DNA of 60,190 nt from an uncultured Lachnospiraceae bacterium (GTDB lineage Bacteria; Bacillota; Clostridia; Lachnospirales; Lachnospiraceae): assembly GCA_902775555.1 (NCBI GenBank), contig CACYMQ010000012.1, positions 1 through 60,190 on the forward strand. Direction: 5' to 3'. The notes beneath the pieces were generated by a model that made no database searches, had not been told where the DNA came from, and saw nothing but the letters and a program-made list of their open reading frames with translations. Of the stretch, positions 33,587 to 42,839 are shown in pieces (positions within the stretch are counted from its first letter, which is position 1; every line of letters begins with the position of its first letter). The translations under genes and the position numbers were made by a program.

Positions 33587-34870
33587 TTACCATTTTATGA
33601 GATTCTTTTCTACTATTTTCTGCAAAGATGATAAGATCCCAAACTTGGCATGCGGGTAGGTCAGTCCTCCCTGGAAGTATACTGCATAGGGTTCCTTCAT
33701 GGGAGCATCGGCGGAAAGCTCAATGGAGGCACCGGATACGAACGCACCGGCTGCCATGATGACCTGGCTGTCATACCCCGGCATATCCCATGGGATGGGC
33801 GTTACGAAGCTGTCTACCGGAGCCGCGGACTGGATCCCTTCACAGAAGGCCTGTATCAGTTCCGGAGAACCGAATTCCACAGCCTCTATGATATCGTAAC
33901 GTTCCTCCGTACTGTCCGGAATGGCTTTAAATCCAAGGCTTTCATATATATTGGCTGCCAGGATCGCCCCCTTCAGTGCCGCTGCCGTTACGGTAGGTGC
34001 CAGGAACAGCCCCTGGGCGAACTGTCGTGTCACACCGAGTGAGGCGCCTACCTCCTTTTCCAGACCGGGTGTCGTAAGACGCGCTGCCGCCTGACGGACA
34101 CACTCCTTCGTGCCGCAGATATATCCTCCGATGGGGGCAAGACCACCACCGGGATTCTTGATCAGGGATCCGACGACCATATCCGCCCCAAGATCCGAGG
34201 GCTCGATGGTTTCAACGAATTCTCCGTAACAGTTATCCACCATACAGATGAGATCCGGACGAAGGCTTTTCACATAGGAGATCACATCACCGATCTGCTC
34301 TACGGACAGGGATGGTCTGGTGTCATAGCCCTTGGATCTCTGGATATGTACGATACGGGTCTTCTCATTCAGGGCTTCCCGGATCCCTTCCAGATCCCAG
34401 CTGCCATCCTCCTTCAGAGAAACCTCCCGATACGTGATGCCATACTCGGAAAGTGCTCCCGGCTCCGGACGGATACCGATGACACCCTGAAGGGTATCAT
34501 AAACCTTTCCGGCAACCGAAAGGATCTCGTCACCGGGCCTCAGATTTCCGGCCAGGGCGATGCCAAGAGCGTGGGTACCGCAGGTGATCTGCTGACGTAC
34601 CAGTGCATCCTCCGTATGAAAGACCTCTGCGTAGATCTCCTCCAACGCGGTCCTTCCGCTGTCATTATATCCATAACCGGTGGTTCCGTAGAGATGAGCC
34701 TCTTCCAGACGGGCCTTCTGCATCGCACGAAGCACCTTGATCTGGTTCTGTTCGGCGATCCGGTCGATCCTCCGAAACCGGTCGGTCAGACGGTTTTCGA
34801 TCTGTTCCACATATTCATATACTTTTTCGTCGATACCGAGACTTAAATAGTATTCCTTTAACTGTTCCAT
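33587..34870 (-). CDS. YnbB-type PLP protein (methionine gamma-lyase family, 'aluminium resistance')
   Basis: A 427-residue fold-type I PLP enzyme with the motif GSLIKNPGGGLAPIGGY that holds the PLP lysine, and the N-terminal YGTTGYGYNDSGR segment of the YnbB group. Related to Cys/Met metabolism PLP enzymes; its substrate is not known. It overlaps the end of miaA by 13 bases, matching the conserved miaA-ynbB neighbourhood of Firmicutes. Confidence 0.88.
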   Translation of the reverse strand: MEQLKEYYLSLGIDEKVYEYVEQIENRLTDRFRRIDRIAEQNQIKVLRAMQKARLEEAHLYGTTGYGYNDSGRTALEEIYAEVFHTEDALVRQQITCGTHALGIALAGNLRPGDEILSVAGKVYDTLQGVIGIRPEPGALSEYGITYREVSLKEDGSWDLEGIREALNEKTRIVHIQRSKGYDTRPSLSVEQIGDVISYVKSLRPDLICMVDNCYGEFVETIEPSDLGADMVVGSLIKNPGGGLAPIGGYICGTKECVRQAAARLTTPGLEKEVGASLGVTRQFAQGLFLAPTVTAAALKGAILAANIYESLGFKAIPDSTEERYDIIEAVEFGSPELIQAFCEGIQSAAPVDSFVTPIPWDMPGYDSQVIMAAGAFVSGASIELSADAPMKEPYAVYFQGGLTYPHAKFGILSSLQKIVEKNLIKW

Positions 34871-35877
34871 GTCTGTTCGTCCTTTATGATCCCTTTTTCT
34901 TTTGCTTTCCTGAGTATGATCCCGAGTAATTCATCGTCTGTCGGATGTTCCTGACGATCCAGCCAGATCACCTCTTTTTCTCTGCGGAACCAGGTGATCT
35001 GTCTTTTTGCAAAATGCCTCGTATTCTGTTTCAGATTCCGGATGGCTGTCTCATAGTCCGCGTTTCCGTCCAGATATTCCAGGAGTTCCTTATAGCCGAT
35101 CCCCTGCATGGAAATGTGCTGTGCTCCGAGGCCTTCCGCTTTCAGGCGTTTTACCTCATCCAGCAGGCCGTCGGATATCATTTCGTCAACTCTTGCTTCG
35201 ATCCGCTGATACAGCTTCTCCCTGTCATCTGTCAGGACGAAGTAGAGACTCCGGTATGCGGACTCCTTCTTCCGCTCCGCTTCATTATGTTCGGAAATGG
35301 GTGCATGATGAAGCCGGAAGTATTCCACCGCACGGATCACGCGCTTCGTATTGTTCGGATGAATGGTGCGGAGCGATGCGGGATCCACCCTCTGCAGCTC
35401 CTCTACCAGGGCGGCTCTTCCTTCTTCTGTCCGTGCCTGTTCCTCCAGGCTCTGCCGCAGCGAAGAATCCTCTTCTTCACTGAAATCGATATCATAAAGA
35501 AGCGCCTGGATATAGAACCCCGTTCCTCCTACAACGATGGGAAGATGCTCCCTTTTCAGGATCTGTTTCACGGCCTCTTTGGCCAGCTGTTGGAACCGGG
35601 TCACATTAAATGCTTCCCGGGGATCCAGGATATCGATCAGGTGATGCGGTATGCCCTGCATTTCCTCAGGGAAGATCTTTGCTGTTCCGATGTCCATACC
35701 CCGATAGACCTGCATGGAATCGGCGGAGATCACTTCTCCGTTCAGCTTTTTGGCCAGTTTGATGGAAAGCCCTGTCTTTCCGACGGCTGTCGGACCGGTG
35801 AGAATGATCAGGGGCTTTTTCTCATCCGGGTCGTTCGCTCTGCCGGGTATTCGGTTATCTTTGTTGAAAGTATCCAT
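34858..35877 (-). CDS. miaA: tRNA dimethylallyltransferase
   Basis: A 339-residue enzyme with P-loop GPTAVGKTGLS, the SADSMQVYRGMDIGTAK block and the GGTGFYIQALLYDIDF segment. It adds a dimethylallyl group to A37 of tRNAs reading UNN codons; the product is the substrate of MiaB at 40715, whose gene lies about 5 kb away behind mutSL. The start is 14 bases after the mutL stop, with a weak ribosome site. Confidence 0.95.
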   Translation of the reverse strand: MDTFNKDNRIPGRANDPDEKKPLIILTGPTAVGKTGLSIKLAKKLNGEVISADSMQVYRGMDIGTAKIFPEEMQGIPHHLIDILDPREAFNVTRFQQLAKEAVKQILKREHLPIVVGGTGFYIQALLYDIDFSEEEDSSLRQSLEEQARTEEGRAALVEELQRVDPASLRTIHPNNTKRVIRAVEYFRLHHAPISEHNEAERKKESAYRSLYFVLTDDREKLYQRIEARVDEMISDGLLDEVKRLKAEGLGAQHISMQGIGYKELLEYLDGNADYETAIRNLKQNTRHFAKRQITWFRREKEVIWLDRQEHPTDDELLGIILRKAKEKGIIKDEQTWNS

Positions 35878-35891
35878 ACGTCGATCCGTTC

Positions 35892-37910
35892 TTATTCCAC
35901 GATCCTTTTAAAACGTTTATCCAGTTCTTCCCTGGTGAGGCGGATGATGGTAGGACGGCCGTGGGGACAGGTGTAGGGGTTGTCCAGCGTCATCAGGTCC
36001 CTTAGCAGCTGTTCGGCCTCCTGAACAGAGATCCGCTGATTTCCCTTGATAGCGCTTTTACAGCCCATGGTGGCGAGCTTATGGATGAAGATGTCCTCTG
36101 TCACACCGGATACACCTGCAGACAGATAGGCTGCAAATTCCAGGAATACATCTTCTCCTGACAGTCCGAGGAGATTTGCGGGCAGGGCCGAGATCCTGAC
36201 ATCATTTCCGCCGAAATCCGACAGTTCAAATCCTGCCTTTTCAAAAAGCTCCAGGTTGTCCATGACCGCTGCTTTATCCGCTCCGGGAAGGGTGATGATC
36301 TTCGGAGGGAAGATCCTCTGGCTGTGAATGCTGCGTTTCCGGAACTCCTTTAAAAAGCGTTCGTAATTCACCTTCTCGTGAGCGGCATGCTGATCCATAT
36401 AATAGAGATGGTCTCCGTACTGGGTGATCCAGTAGGTATTGAATACCTGTCCGATAATGCGGATATCCGGTCCGGCTTCTGCAGAAAGGTAGGTTTCATC
36501 TGTAAGGGATGCCTGTCTGGACTTCTCATCCTCAGCCGAACGGAGCTGTTCTCCGGCACGGAGCTCTTCTTCCGCTGCCACCTGCTGTTCGTCTTCTTTT
36601 GCCTTCAGGCGGTCCCGAAAATCCTTCGGCATCAGGGCTTCAAGGATACTGTAGGAGCTTCCGGCGGAAGTGCTCTGTGCGCTTTCCTTCGCGGAATGTG
36701 GCACATTTGAGCTCCGGCTGCCCATATATTTCGGTTTCTCACCGACCATCGGAGCCGGTGAGACCGTAATGGAGGATGCAGGCTCCGTGGTCCGCCCGGA
36801 AACGGAGGATGCAGGCTCCGTGGTCCGCGTCGAAGCGGGGACTGCCTGCTGTGCCGGCCGCCCGGAAGCGGGGGCACTGTAATTCTTCTCTCTGGTCCCG
36901 TAATCCTCCGCAACATCCGGGATCATGGTCTTTTTTGCCAGCGCCGCTTCCACTGCATGATATACAACGGAGAAAAGCGCTTTTTCATTTTGATATTTAA
37001 ATTCCCGCTTCATCGGATGTACATTTACATCACAATCCTCCTTCGGAAGATCGAGGAAAAGAACCGTGAATGGGAACCGATGCTGCATGATATAGGTCTT
37101 ATATGCCTCTTCCACCGCACGGTTGATCACAGGGGATTTGATATATCTTCCGTTTACGAAATAATTCTCAAAACCCCGGTTCCCCCTGGCCAGGAAAGGC
37201 TTTCCGATAAAGCCGGTCACCCGGAGATCCCCCTCGGTATACTCCACCGGGAGCAGGGCGCCGGTCACATCTCTTCCGTACAGCGTATAGATCGTGTCCC
37301 TGAGGTTCCCGTTTCCGTTAGTATCCACAATGGTTTTTCCGTTGCTGATGAGTGTTACGGAGACCTCGGGATGCGACAGCGCGATCCGCGACATCAGGTC
37401 ATTGATATAGGAGCCTTCCGTCATGGAGGTTTTCAGAAATTTCAGACGGGCCGGCGTATTATAGAAAATGTTCCGGCATATGATGGTTGTTCCGTCCGGT
37501 GCACCGATCTCGGTGCATTCCTTCTCTTCTCCCCCGTGGATCACATATTTGATCCCTGTCAGCGCCATAGGTGTCTTTGTGATCATCTCGGCCTGGGTGA
37601 CTGCGGAGATCGTGGAAAGCGCCTCACCGCGGAATCCCAGGGTACCCACACCCACCAGTTCCTCGGCACTCTGCAGTTTGGATGTTGCATGGCGGAGAAA
37701 TGCAGTCCTTACCTCATCGGATGAGATCCCGTTTCCGTTGTCCGTTACGCGGATCATGCTGATCCCGCCGTCCCGGATCTCCACGGTGATCCTTCCCGCG
37801 CCTGCATCGATGGAATTCTCCACCAGTTCCTTTACGATGGACGCCGGCCGTTCGATCACTTCACCTGCAGCAATCTTATCTATCGTCTTTTGATCAAGAA
37901 CATGTATCAT
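35892..37910 (-). CDS. mutL: DNA mismatch repair protein MutL
   Basis: A 672-residue GHKL ATPase with N-terminal motifs ENSIDAGA, DNGNGI and GFRGEAL, a low-complexity linker (about 345-470) and a C-terminal domain with the metal endonuclease motif DQHAAHEKVNYE (about residue 505) and CPHGRPT near 650. The endonuclease motif marks the nicking MutL type used by bacteria without MutH. It shares one base with the mutS stop (TAATG). Confidence 0.95.
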   Translation of the reverse strand: MIHVLDQKTIDKIAAGEVIERPASIVKELVENSIDAGAGRITVEIRDGGISMIRVTDNGNGISSDEVRTAFLRHATSKLQSAEELVGVGTLGFRGEALSTISAVTQAEMITKTPMALTGIKYVIHGGEEKECTEIGAPDGTTIICRNIFYNTPARLKFLKTSMTEGSYINDLMSRIALSHPEVSVTLISNGKTIVDTNGNGNLRDTIYTLYGRDVTGALLPVEYTEGDLRVTGFIGKPFLARGNRGFENYFVNGRYIKSPVINRAVEEAYKTYIMQHRFPFTVLFLDLPKEDCDVNVHPMKREFKYQNEKALFSVVYHAVEAALAKKTMIPDVAEDYGTREKNYSAPASGRPAQQAVPASTRTTEPASSVSGRTTEPASSITVSPAPMVGEKPKYMGSRSSNVPHSAKESAQSTSAGSSYSILEALMPKDFRDRLKAKEDEQQVAAEEELRAGEQLRSAEDEKSRQASLTDETYLSAEAGPDIRIIGQVFNTYWITQYGDHLYYMDQHAAHEKVNYERFLKEFRKRSIHSQRIFPPKIITLPGADKAAVMDNLELFEKAGFELSDFGGNDVRISALPANLLGLSGEDVFLEFAAYLSAGVSGVTEDIFIHKLATMGCKSAIKGNQRISVQEAEQLLRDLMTLDNPYTCPHGRPTIIRLTREELDKRFKRIVE

Positions 37911-40663
37911 TACTGAAGCTTCTCCTTTAATTGAAGCAATGTGAGCAGTGCCGCTATGGGTGTCATGGCATTCGGATCCACATTGCGCAGTTCTTCAAGA
38001 ACTTCCCGTTCTTTCCGGGAGGGCAGATCACGGCCCTTTTTCGAAGACGGTTCGTCTGCGGGTTCTCCGGTGATACTGCAGGATCCTGCATCCCCGGCTT
38101 CTTCCGAAGGACCGGAGGCTATATCTTTCTTTATACCGTCCTTTACATGCAGGAAACGGATATTCCCGGTGAGGTCCTCTTCCTCCAGAAGCTCTGCGAT
38201 CACCCGGGCACGATTCGTCACCTTTGCGGGCACACCTGCCAGCTGTGCAACTTCGATACCATAGGACCGGTCCGTGCCTCCGGGAATGATCTTCCTAAGA
38301 AAGGCGATCCCGTCGGATGTCTGTTTGATGGCGATACAGAAATTCTGTACACCCGAAAGCTTTCCCTCCAGCTGGGACAGTTCATGATAATGAGTTGCAA
38401 AGAGGGTCTTTGCCCCCAGGGTTTCGGGATCGGCGATGTATTCCACTACCGACCAGGCAATGGACAGACCGTCAAAGGTTGAGGTCCCTCTTCCGATCTC
38501 ATCCAGAATGATCAGAGAATCCTTTGTAGCATTTCGGAGGATCGATGCGACCTCGCTCATTTCCACCATAAATGTGGATTGTCCCTGTGCAAGATCATCA
38601 CTCGCACCTACACGGGTAAAGATCCTGTCGCTGATGCAGATATCCGCACTGTCTGCAGGAACGAAGCTTCCGATCTGTGCCATCAGAGCGATCAGGGCCA
38701 CCTGACGCATATAGGTGGATTTTCCGGCCATATTCGGACCGGTTATGATGGCGATCCGGTTATTGTCGGGATCCAAATGGGTATCATTCGGAACGAAGGA
38801 ATCATCCCCCAGCATTTTTTCCACGACCGGATGCCGTCCGCCGGTGATGGATATGGTATGATCCGTATTGATGGCGGGTCGTACATAGTGATTCTTTGCT
38901 GCAGCGACGGAAAGGGATGCCAGGGCGTCCAGCATGGCAATGACCCCTGCCATATGCTGAACTCTCTGAACATTGTCCGAGAGCTTCTCCCTTAGTTCCA
39001 CATACAGCTCATATTCCAGGGCATAGAGACGGTCCTCTGCATTCAGGATCAGATCCGAGAGCTCATTCAGTTCATTTGTCGTAAAACGTTCCGCATTCGT
39101 AAGCGTCTGCTTCCGGATGAAATAATCCGGAACCTGATCCTTGAAGGAATTTGTCACCTCGAGATAATAGCCGAAAACCTTATTATACTTGATCCTGAGG
39201 TTACGGATCCCGGTTGCGTCTCTTTCCTTCTCCTCCATCTCGGCCAGTAGCTGTTTGGAATTCGCCTTCCGGCTCTTGAATTCGTCGATCTTCTGGCTGT
39301 ATCCCGGTCGGAAGATCCCGCCTTCCTTGATCGTGATGGGCGCATCCTCATCGATGGATTCTTCCAGAAGCCGGTAGATATCCGAAAGATCATCGAAGCC
39401 GTCCAGCATTTTGCGGAAGATCCTGTGATCCGGAAGCTCCCTCAGGCCATTCCTTATATACGGAAGATAGGAAATGGACTGTCGGAATGCCAGAAGATCT
39501 CTTGGATTTGCAGTTCTGAGCGAGATCCTGGTCATAAGCCGTTCCAGATCATAAATGGCATTCAGGTATTCCCGCATTTCATCCCGGGTGATCATATTCT
39601 CGGAAAGCGCCTGGACCGCATCCAGCCGGTCTTCAATATCTTCCTTCTGAAGCAGGGGCTGTTCGACCCAGTTCCGTAGTTTTCGCGCTCCCATGGCTGT
39701 TTTGGTGTGATCAAGTACCCAGAGCAGAGAGCCGCGCTTCTGCTTCTCACGCATGGTAGAACAAAGCTCCAGATTCCTTCTGGTGGAGGAATCCAGTACC
39801 ATATAATGATCCGTAAAATAGAGGTTCAGATGATTGATCTGCTCCGTCTTTGTCATCTGTGTATCGTTGATATAACAAAGGAGTGCGCCGGACGCCAGAA
39901 CGATCTCCGGAAAATCATGAAGACCGAGACCATCCACGGAGCTTACGGAAAACTGTTTTCTGAGACAGTCCTCACAAATGGAAGGATCAAAATAATGCCT
40001 GGGCGCCCTGGTCTCCGTGATATGCAGACGAAGCGCGATCTCATCCATGGCCTGGAGGCCTTCCACCGGTACACTGTCGGGATGGAGAACGGTCTCATCC
40101 GCTTCTCTGGGCGGATACAGACTGTCCGGAAGGATCAGCTCCACAGGTTCATATTTGATGATCTCATCACATACCTGATTCCAGCGTTCCACTCTTGTAC
40201 AAAGGAAAACACCCGTGGAAATGTCCGTGATGGCGATCCCGTATGTGCCGCGGATCTCGGACAGGCACATCATGTAATTGTTCTTTCCTTCTTCCAGTGA
40301 CTGTTCCGCAAGATTGGTACCGGGCGTAACGATCCGGATCACCTTTCTTTCCACCAGCCCTTTGGCCTGCTTGGGATCCTCCACCTGCTCACAGATGGCC
40401 ACCTTGTACCCTTTGTCGATCAGCCGCGTGATATAGGTGTCGGCTGCATGAAATGGTACACCGCACATGGGAGCGCGTTCCTCAAGTCCGCAGTCCTTGC
40501 CTGTCAGCGTGAGCTCCAGTTCCCTTGCCACCAGTTCGGCATCACTGAAAAACATCTCATAGAAATCCCCCAGACGATAGAACAGGATCGCCTCGCCCAC
40601 CTCTTCCTTGGTGGTAAGGTAATGCCGCATCATGGGGGACAGTTTTTCTTTATCGATTTCCAA
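37910..40663 (-). CDS. mutS: DNA mismatch repair protein MutS
   Basis: A 917-residue protein in the standard order: mismatch-binding domain starting FYRLGDFYEMFF with the Phe-x-Glu motif, connector, lever/clamp and a C-terminal ABC-type ATPase with Walker A GPNMAGKST (about residue 643) and DEIGRGTSTFDG. A Ser/Glu-rich insert and a tail with the MutL-linked helix follow. The start is a TTG (40663) because the conserved MEIDKEKLSPMMRHY beginning needs it; the ribosome site is poor. Confidence 0.94.
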   Translation of the reverse strand: MEIDKEKLSPMMRHYLTTKEEVGEAILFYRLGDFYEMFFSDAELVARELELTLTGKDCGLEERAPMCGVPFHAADTYITRLIDKGYKVAICEQVEDPKQAKGLVERKVIRIVTPGTNLAEQSLEEGKNNYMMCLSEIRGTYGIAITDISTGVFLCTRVERWNQVCDEIIKYEPVELILPDSLYPPREADETVLHPDSVPVEGLQAMDEIALRLHITETRAPRHYFDPSICEDCLRKQFSVSSVDGLGLHDFPEIVLASGALLCYINDTQMTKTEQINHLNLYFTDHYMVLDSSTRRNLELCSTMREKQKRGSLLWVLDHTKTAMGARKLRNWVEQPLLQKEDIEDRLDAVQALSENMITRDEMREYLNAIYDLERLMTRISLRTANPRDLLAFRQSISYLPYIRNGLRELPDHRIFRKMLDGFDDLSDIYRLLEESIDEDAPITIKEGGIFRPGYSQKIDEFKSRKANSKQLLAEMEEKERDATGIRNLRIKYNKVFGYYLEVTNSFKDQVPDYFIRKQTLTNAERFTTNELNELSDLILNAEDRLYALEYELYVELREKLSDNVQRVQHMAGVIAMLDALASLSVAAAKNHYVRPAINTDHTISITGGRHPVVEKMLGDDSFVPNDTHLDPDNNRIAIITGPNMAGKSTYMRQVALIALMAQIGSFVPADSADICISDRIFTRVGASDDLAQGQSTFMVEMSEVASILRNATKDSLIILDEIGRGTSTFDGLSIAWSVVEYIADPETLGAKTLFATHYHELSQLEGKLSGVQNFCIAIKQTSDGIAFLRKIIPGGTDRSYGIEVAQLAGVPAKVTNRARVIAELLEEEDLTGNIRFLHVKDGIKKDIASGPSEEAGDAGSCSITGEPADEPSSKKGRDLPSRKEREVLEELRNVDPNAMTPIAALLTLLQLKEKLQ

Positions 40664-40714
40664 TTTCCAACTACTCGCTTTCTATAATGTGGTTCCCTGT
40701 CAATGGTCGGGGGT

Positions 40715-42193
40715 TCAGGACGGGATCTCACCGGTATAGTAGAATCCGTGGGCCTTTGTCAGCTTTACCTGCACAAACTGTCCGATCAGGGAATCTTCTC
40801 CCGAAAAATGGACCAGAAGATTGTTCTCCAGCCTTCCGGTCAGGAGGTTCGGATCCTGGGCATTTCGCTCCTCCACAAGAACCTCCACGGTCTGCCCTTC
40901 GAATCTTCCGCAGCGTGTGTGGGCGATCTCACTCACTACCTTCAGTAAGCGGTCGAACCGGTCTTTTACCACATCTTCGGGGACCTGCTCCATAACTGCA
41001 GCGGGGGTTCCGGTTCTTCGACTGTAGATGAAGGTATATGCCTGGTCATACTGAGCCTGTCTGACCACATCCAGAGTTTCCTGAAAATCCGCTTCCGTTT
41101 CGCCCGGGAAGCCGATCATGATATCCGTAGTCAGGGAAACATCCGGTAGAGCCTCCCGTATCTTTTGGACCAGTGTAAGATAATGCTCCTTGGTATAGCG
41201 TCGGTTCATTTTTCTCAGAACTTCTGTGGATCCGGACTGTACCGGCAGGTGGATATGTCTGCAGACCTTCGGATTCCTTCGGATCACATCGATCAGTTCA
41301 TCGGAAAGATCCTTGGGATGCGGGGTCATGAAACGGACTCTTTGCAGTCCGGGAATCTGACATACGGCATCCAGAAGCTTCGGAAATCCGAAATCCGGAT
41401 CTGCATCGATGATTGCGCTCGGCTCCATGAAATTGGTCCCGTAGGAGTTGACATTCTGCCCCAGCAGCATGATCTCACATACACCATCCTGCACCAGATC
41501 CCGAACATCCTGCAGGATATCCTCGGGAGTCCGGCTTCGTTCCCGTCCGCGAACATAGGGAACGATACAGTATGTACAGAAATTGTTGCATCCATACATG
41601 ATATTGACCCCGGATTTAAAGGGATATTTTCGTTTTGCTCCGCGGATCTCCACATGCTCCCGGGGTTCCGGCAGGATCTCTATGGCGTGTTTATCCTCAT
41701 AAAGCCTGAGGTAGATCAGCTCCGGCAGCCGGTGCAGATTATAGGTCCCGAAGAGAATGTCCACAAAAGGATAGGACTTTCTGATATGTTCCACGACCTC
41801 GGGTTGCTGCATCATACAGCCGCAGATCCCGATCAGAAGATCCTTATTCTCTCTCTTCAGTGCCTTCAGCTGTCCCAGATGTCCGTACAGCTTCTGATTC
41901 GCATTCTCTCTTACGGTACAGGTGTTATAGATCACAAGATCCGCCTCTTTTTCAGGCGCCTCCACATAACCGATCTGCTCCAGTAGACCACGCATCCGGT
42001 CGGAATCATGTGCATTCATCTGGCATCCGAAGGTAACGATCGCATACCGCAGGATACGTCCCTCTTCCCGGTTTGCCTTGATCATGTTTCGACAGAGCGA
42101 AACAAAGAACTCCTGCCGTTCCGGTTCCTGTTCCGGTACAGGCTCATTTACGTGATAAGCCTCGGGTATATTACTGATGACTCTTTCGTCCAT
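40715..42193 (-). CDS. miaB: tRNA-2-methylthio-N6-dimethylallyladenosine synthase
   Basis: A 492-residue methylthiotransferase: N-terminal domain with cysteines 57, 92 and 126 for the second Fe-S cluster, the radical-SAM motif CNNFCTYC (about residue 200) and a C-terminal TRAM domain. It adds the methylthio group to i6A37 made by MiaA. AAGGAAGC precedes the ATG. The 35-residue Glu/Pro-rich N-terminal extension is usual in Firmicutes. It has an extended -10 promoter at 42240. Confidence 0.95.
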   Translation of the reverse strand: MDERVISNIPEAYHVNEPVPEQEPERQEFFVSLCRNMIKANREEGRILRYAIVTFGCQMNAHDSDRMRGLLEQIGYVEAPEKEADLVIYNTCTVRENANQKLYGHLGQLKALKRENKDLLIGICGCMMQQPEVVEHIRKSYPFVDILFGTYNLHRLPELIYLRLYEDKHAIEILPEPREHVEIRGAKRKYPFKSGVNIMYGCNNFCTYCIVPYVRGRERSRTPEDILQDVRDLVQDGVCEIMLLGQNVNSYGTNFMEPSAIIDADPDFGFPKLLDAVCQIPGLQRVRFMTPHPKDLSDELIDVIRRNPKVCRHIHLPVQSGSTEVLRKMNRRYTKEHYLTLVQKIREALPDVSLTTDIMIGFPGETEADFQETLDVVRQAQYDQAYTFIYSRRTGTPAAVMEQVPEDVVKDRFDRLLKVVSEIAHTRCGRFEGQTVEVLVEERNAQDPNLLTGRLENNLLVHFSGEDSLIGQFVQVKLTKAHGFYYTGEIPS

Positions 42194-42239
42194 AAACGCT
42201 TCCTTAATTCACAAAGTTTTACATAACAAACCACAGTAG

Positions 42240-42248
42240 ATTATAGCA
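42240..42248 (-). promoter_or_regulatory. Extended -10 promoter of miaB
   Basis: On the - strand, TG followed by one base and TATAAT (42240-42245) lies 47 bp before the miaB ATG. The -35 region is poor (TTTTTA), which is tolerable with an extended -10. It starts right after the terminator of the LysM gene. Confidence 0.5.
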
Positions 42249-42260
42249 CAAAACCCTGAT

Positions 42261-42304
42261 AATAAAAAGAGAATCCTGAGAGCTCGGGATGCTCACAGGA
42301 TTCT
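42261..42304 (-). terminator. Terminator of the LysM gene
   Basis: AGAATCCTG (42270-42278) pairs with CAGGATTCT (42296-42304), with an inner GAGC/GCTC pairing. On the - strand it is followed by a T-rich run (42261-42269). It separates the SOS-type LysM transcript from miaB. Confidence 0.8.
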
Positions 42305-42333
42305 GAAAGTGAGAAAAAGAAAATAAGTAAAAG

Positions 42334-42744
42334 TCAACGATAAACCGGGATCATAAGATTTGCACCTGCCGTGATATGATCACCTTTCAACTGATTGATG
42401 GAACGTACCTCCGTAATAAACTCTCTCGGATCGGCATAACGCTTTCCGTACTCTTCCGCCAGCGTCCAAAGACTGTCACCGTCTTTAATCTCGATGCTGG
42501 TATAATACTTCTGCTTAATGGTGGATGCCTCAACCTCCGGGGTCTTGGAATTCTGTCCGAAGAAAAGAATGGCGACTCCTATTGCGATCAGAAGAATGCC
42601 GACGATGATGGCTGAGATCCTGCTTCTGTCATATCTGACACTTCCTGCTCTTTTGCTTCTTTTCTCTTGATCATAGCCATCATATCTGTCATAACCATCA
42701 TAACTGTTATATTCATCATAGCCATTATATACATGTTCGTACAT
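42334..42744 (-). CDS. YneA-like membrane LysM protein under SOS-type control
   Basis: A 136-residue protein: a Tyr/Asp-rich cytoplasmic N-terminus (about residues 6-27, repeating YDGYD), a basic stretch, one membrane helix (about 43-60), and a C-terminal LysM domain (about 80-133, IEIKDGDSLWTLAEEYGK). Membrane helix plus LysM under LexA control is the layout of YneA, the Bacillus SOS cell-division inhibitor. I start at ATG 42744, which has AGAGGTGA upstream; the longer frame begins upstream of the -10 box. Its own promoter and terminator make it a single-gene unit. Confidence 0.8.
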   Translation of the reverse strand: MYEHVYNGYDEYNSYDGYDRYDGYDQEKRSKRAGSVRYDRSRISAIIVGILLIAIGVAILFFGQNSKTPEVEASTIKQKYYTSIEIKDGDSLWTLAEEYGKRYADPREFITEVRSINQLKGDHITAGANLMIPVYR

Positions 42745-42758
42745 ATCATCACCTCTTA

Positions 42759-42817
42759 AAAACATACGTTCGGTTTCGCTGTGATATAAATATAGCAAAC
42801 AACCGTTCGAATGTCAA
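42759..42817 (-). promoter_or_regulatory. LexA-controlled promoter with two SOS boxes
   Basis: On the - strand TTGACA (42812-42817) and TATATT (42789-42794) are 17 bp apart. A LexA box CGAAC-N4-GTTTG (42796-42809) fills the spacer, and a second box CGAAC-N4-GTTTT (42759-42772) lies just before the ribosome site. Both match the Gram-positive CGAAC-N4-GTTCG pattern with one or two changes in the right half. Confidence 0.85.
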
Positions 42818-42839
42818 GAGGTTTTTTCGAACATTTTAT

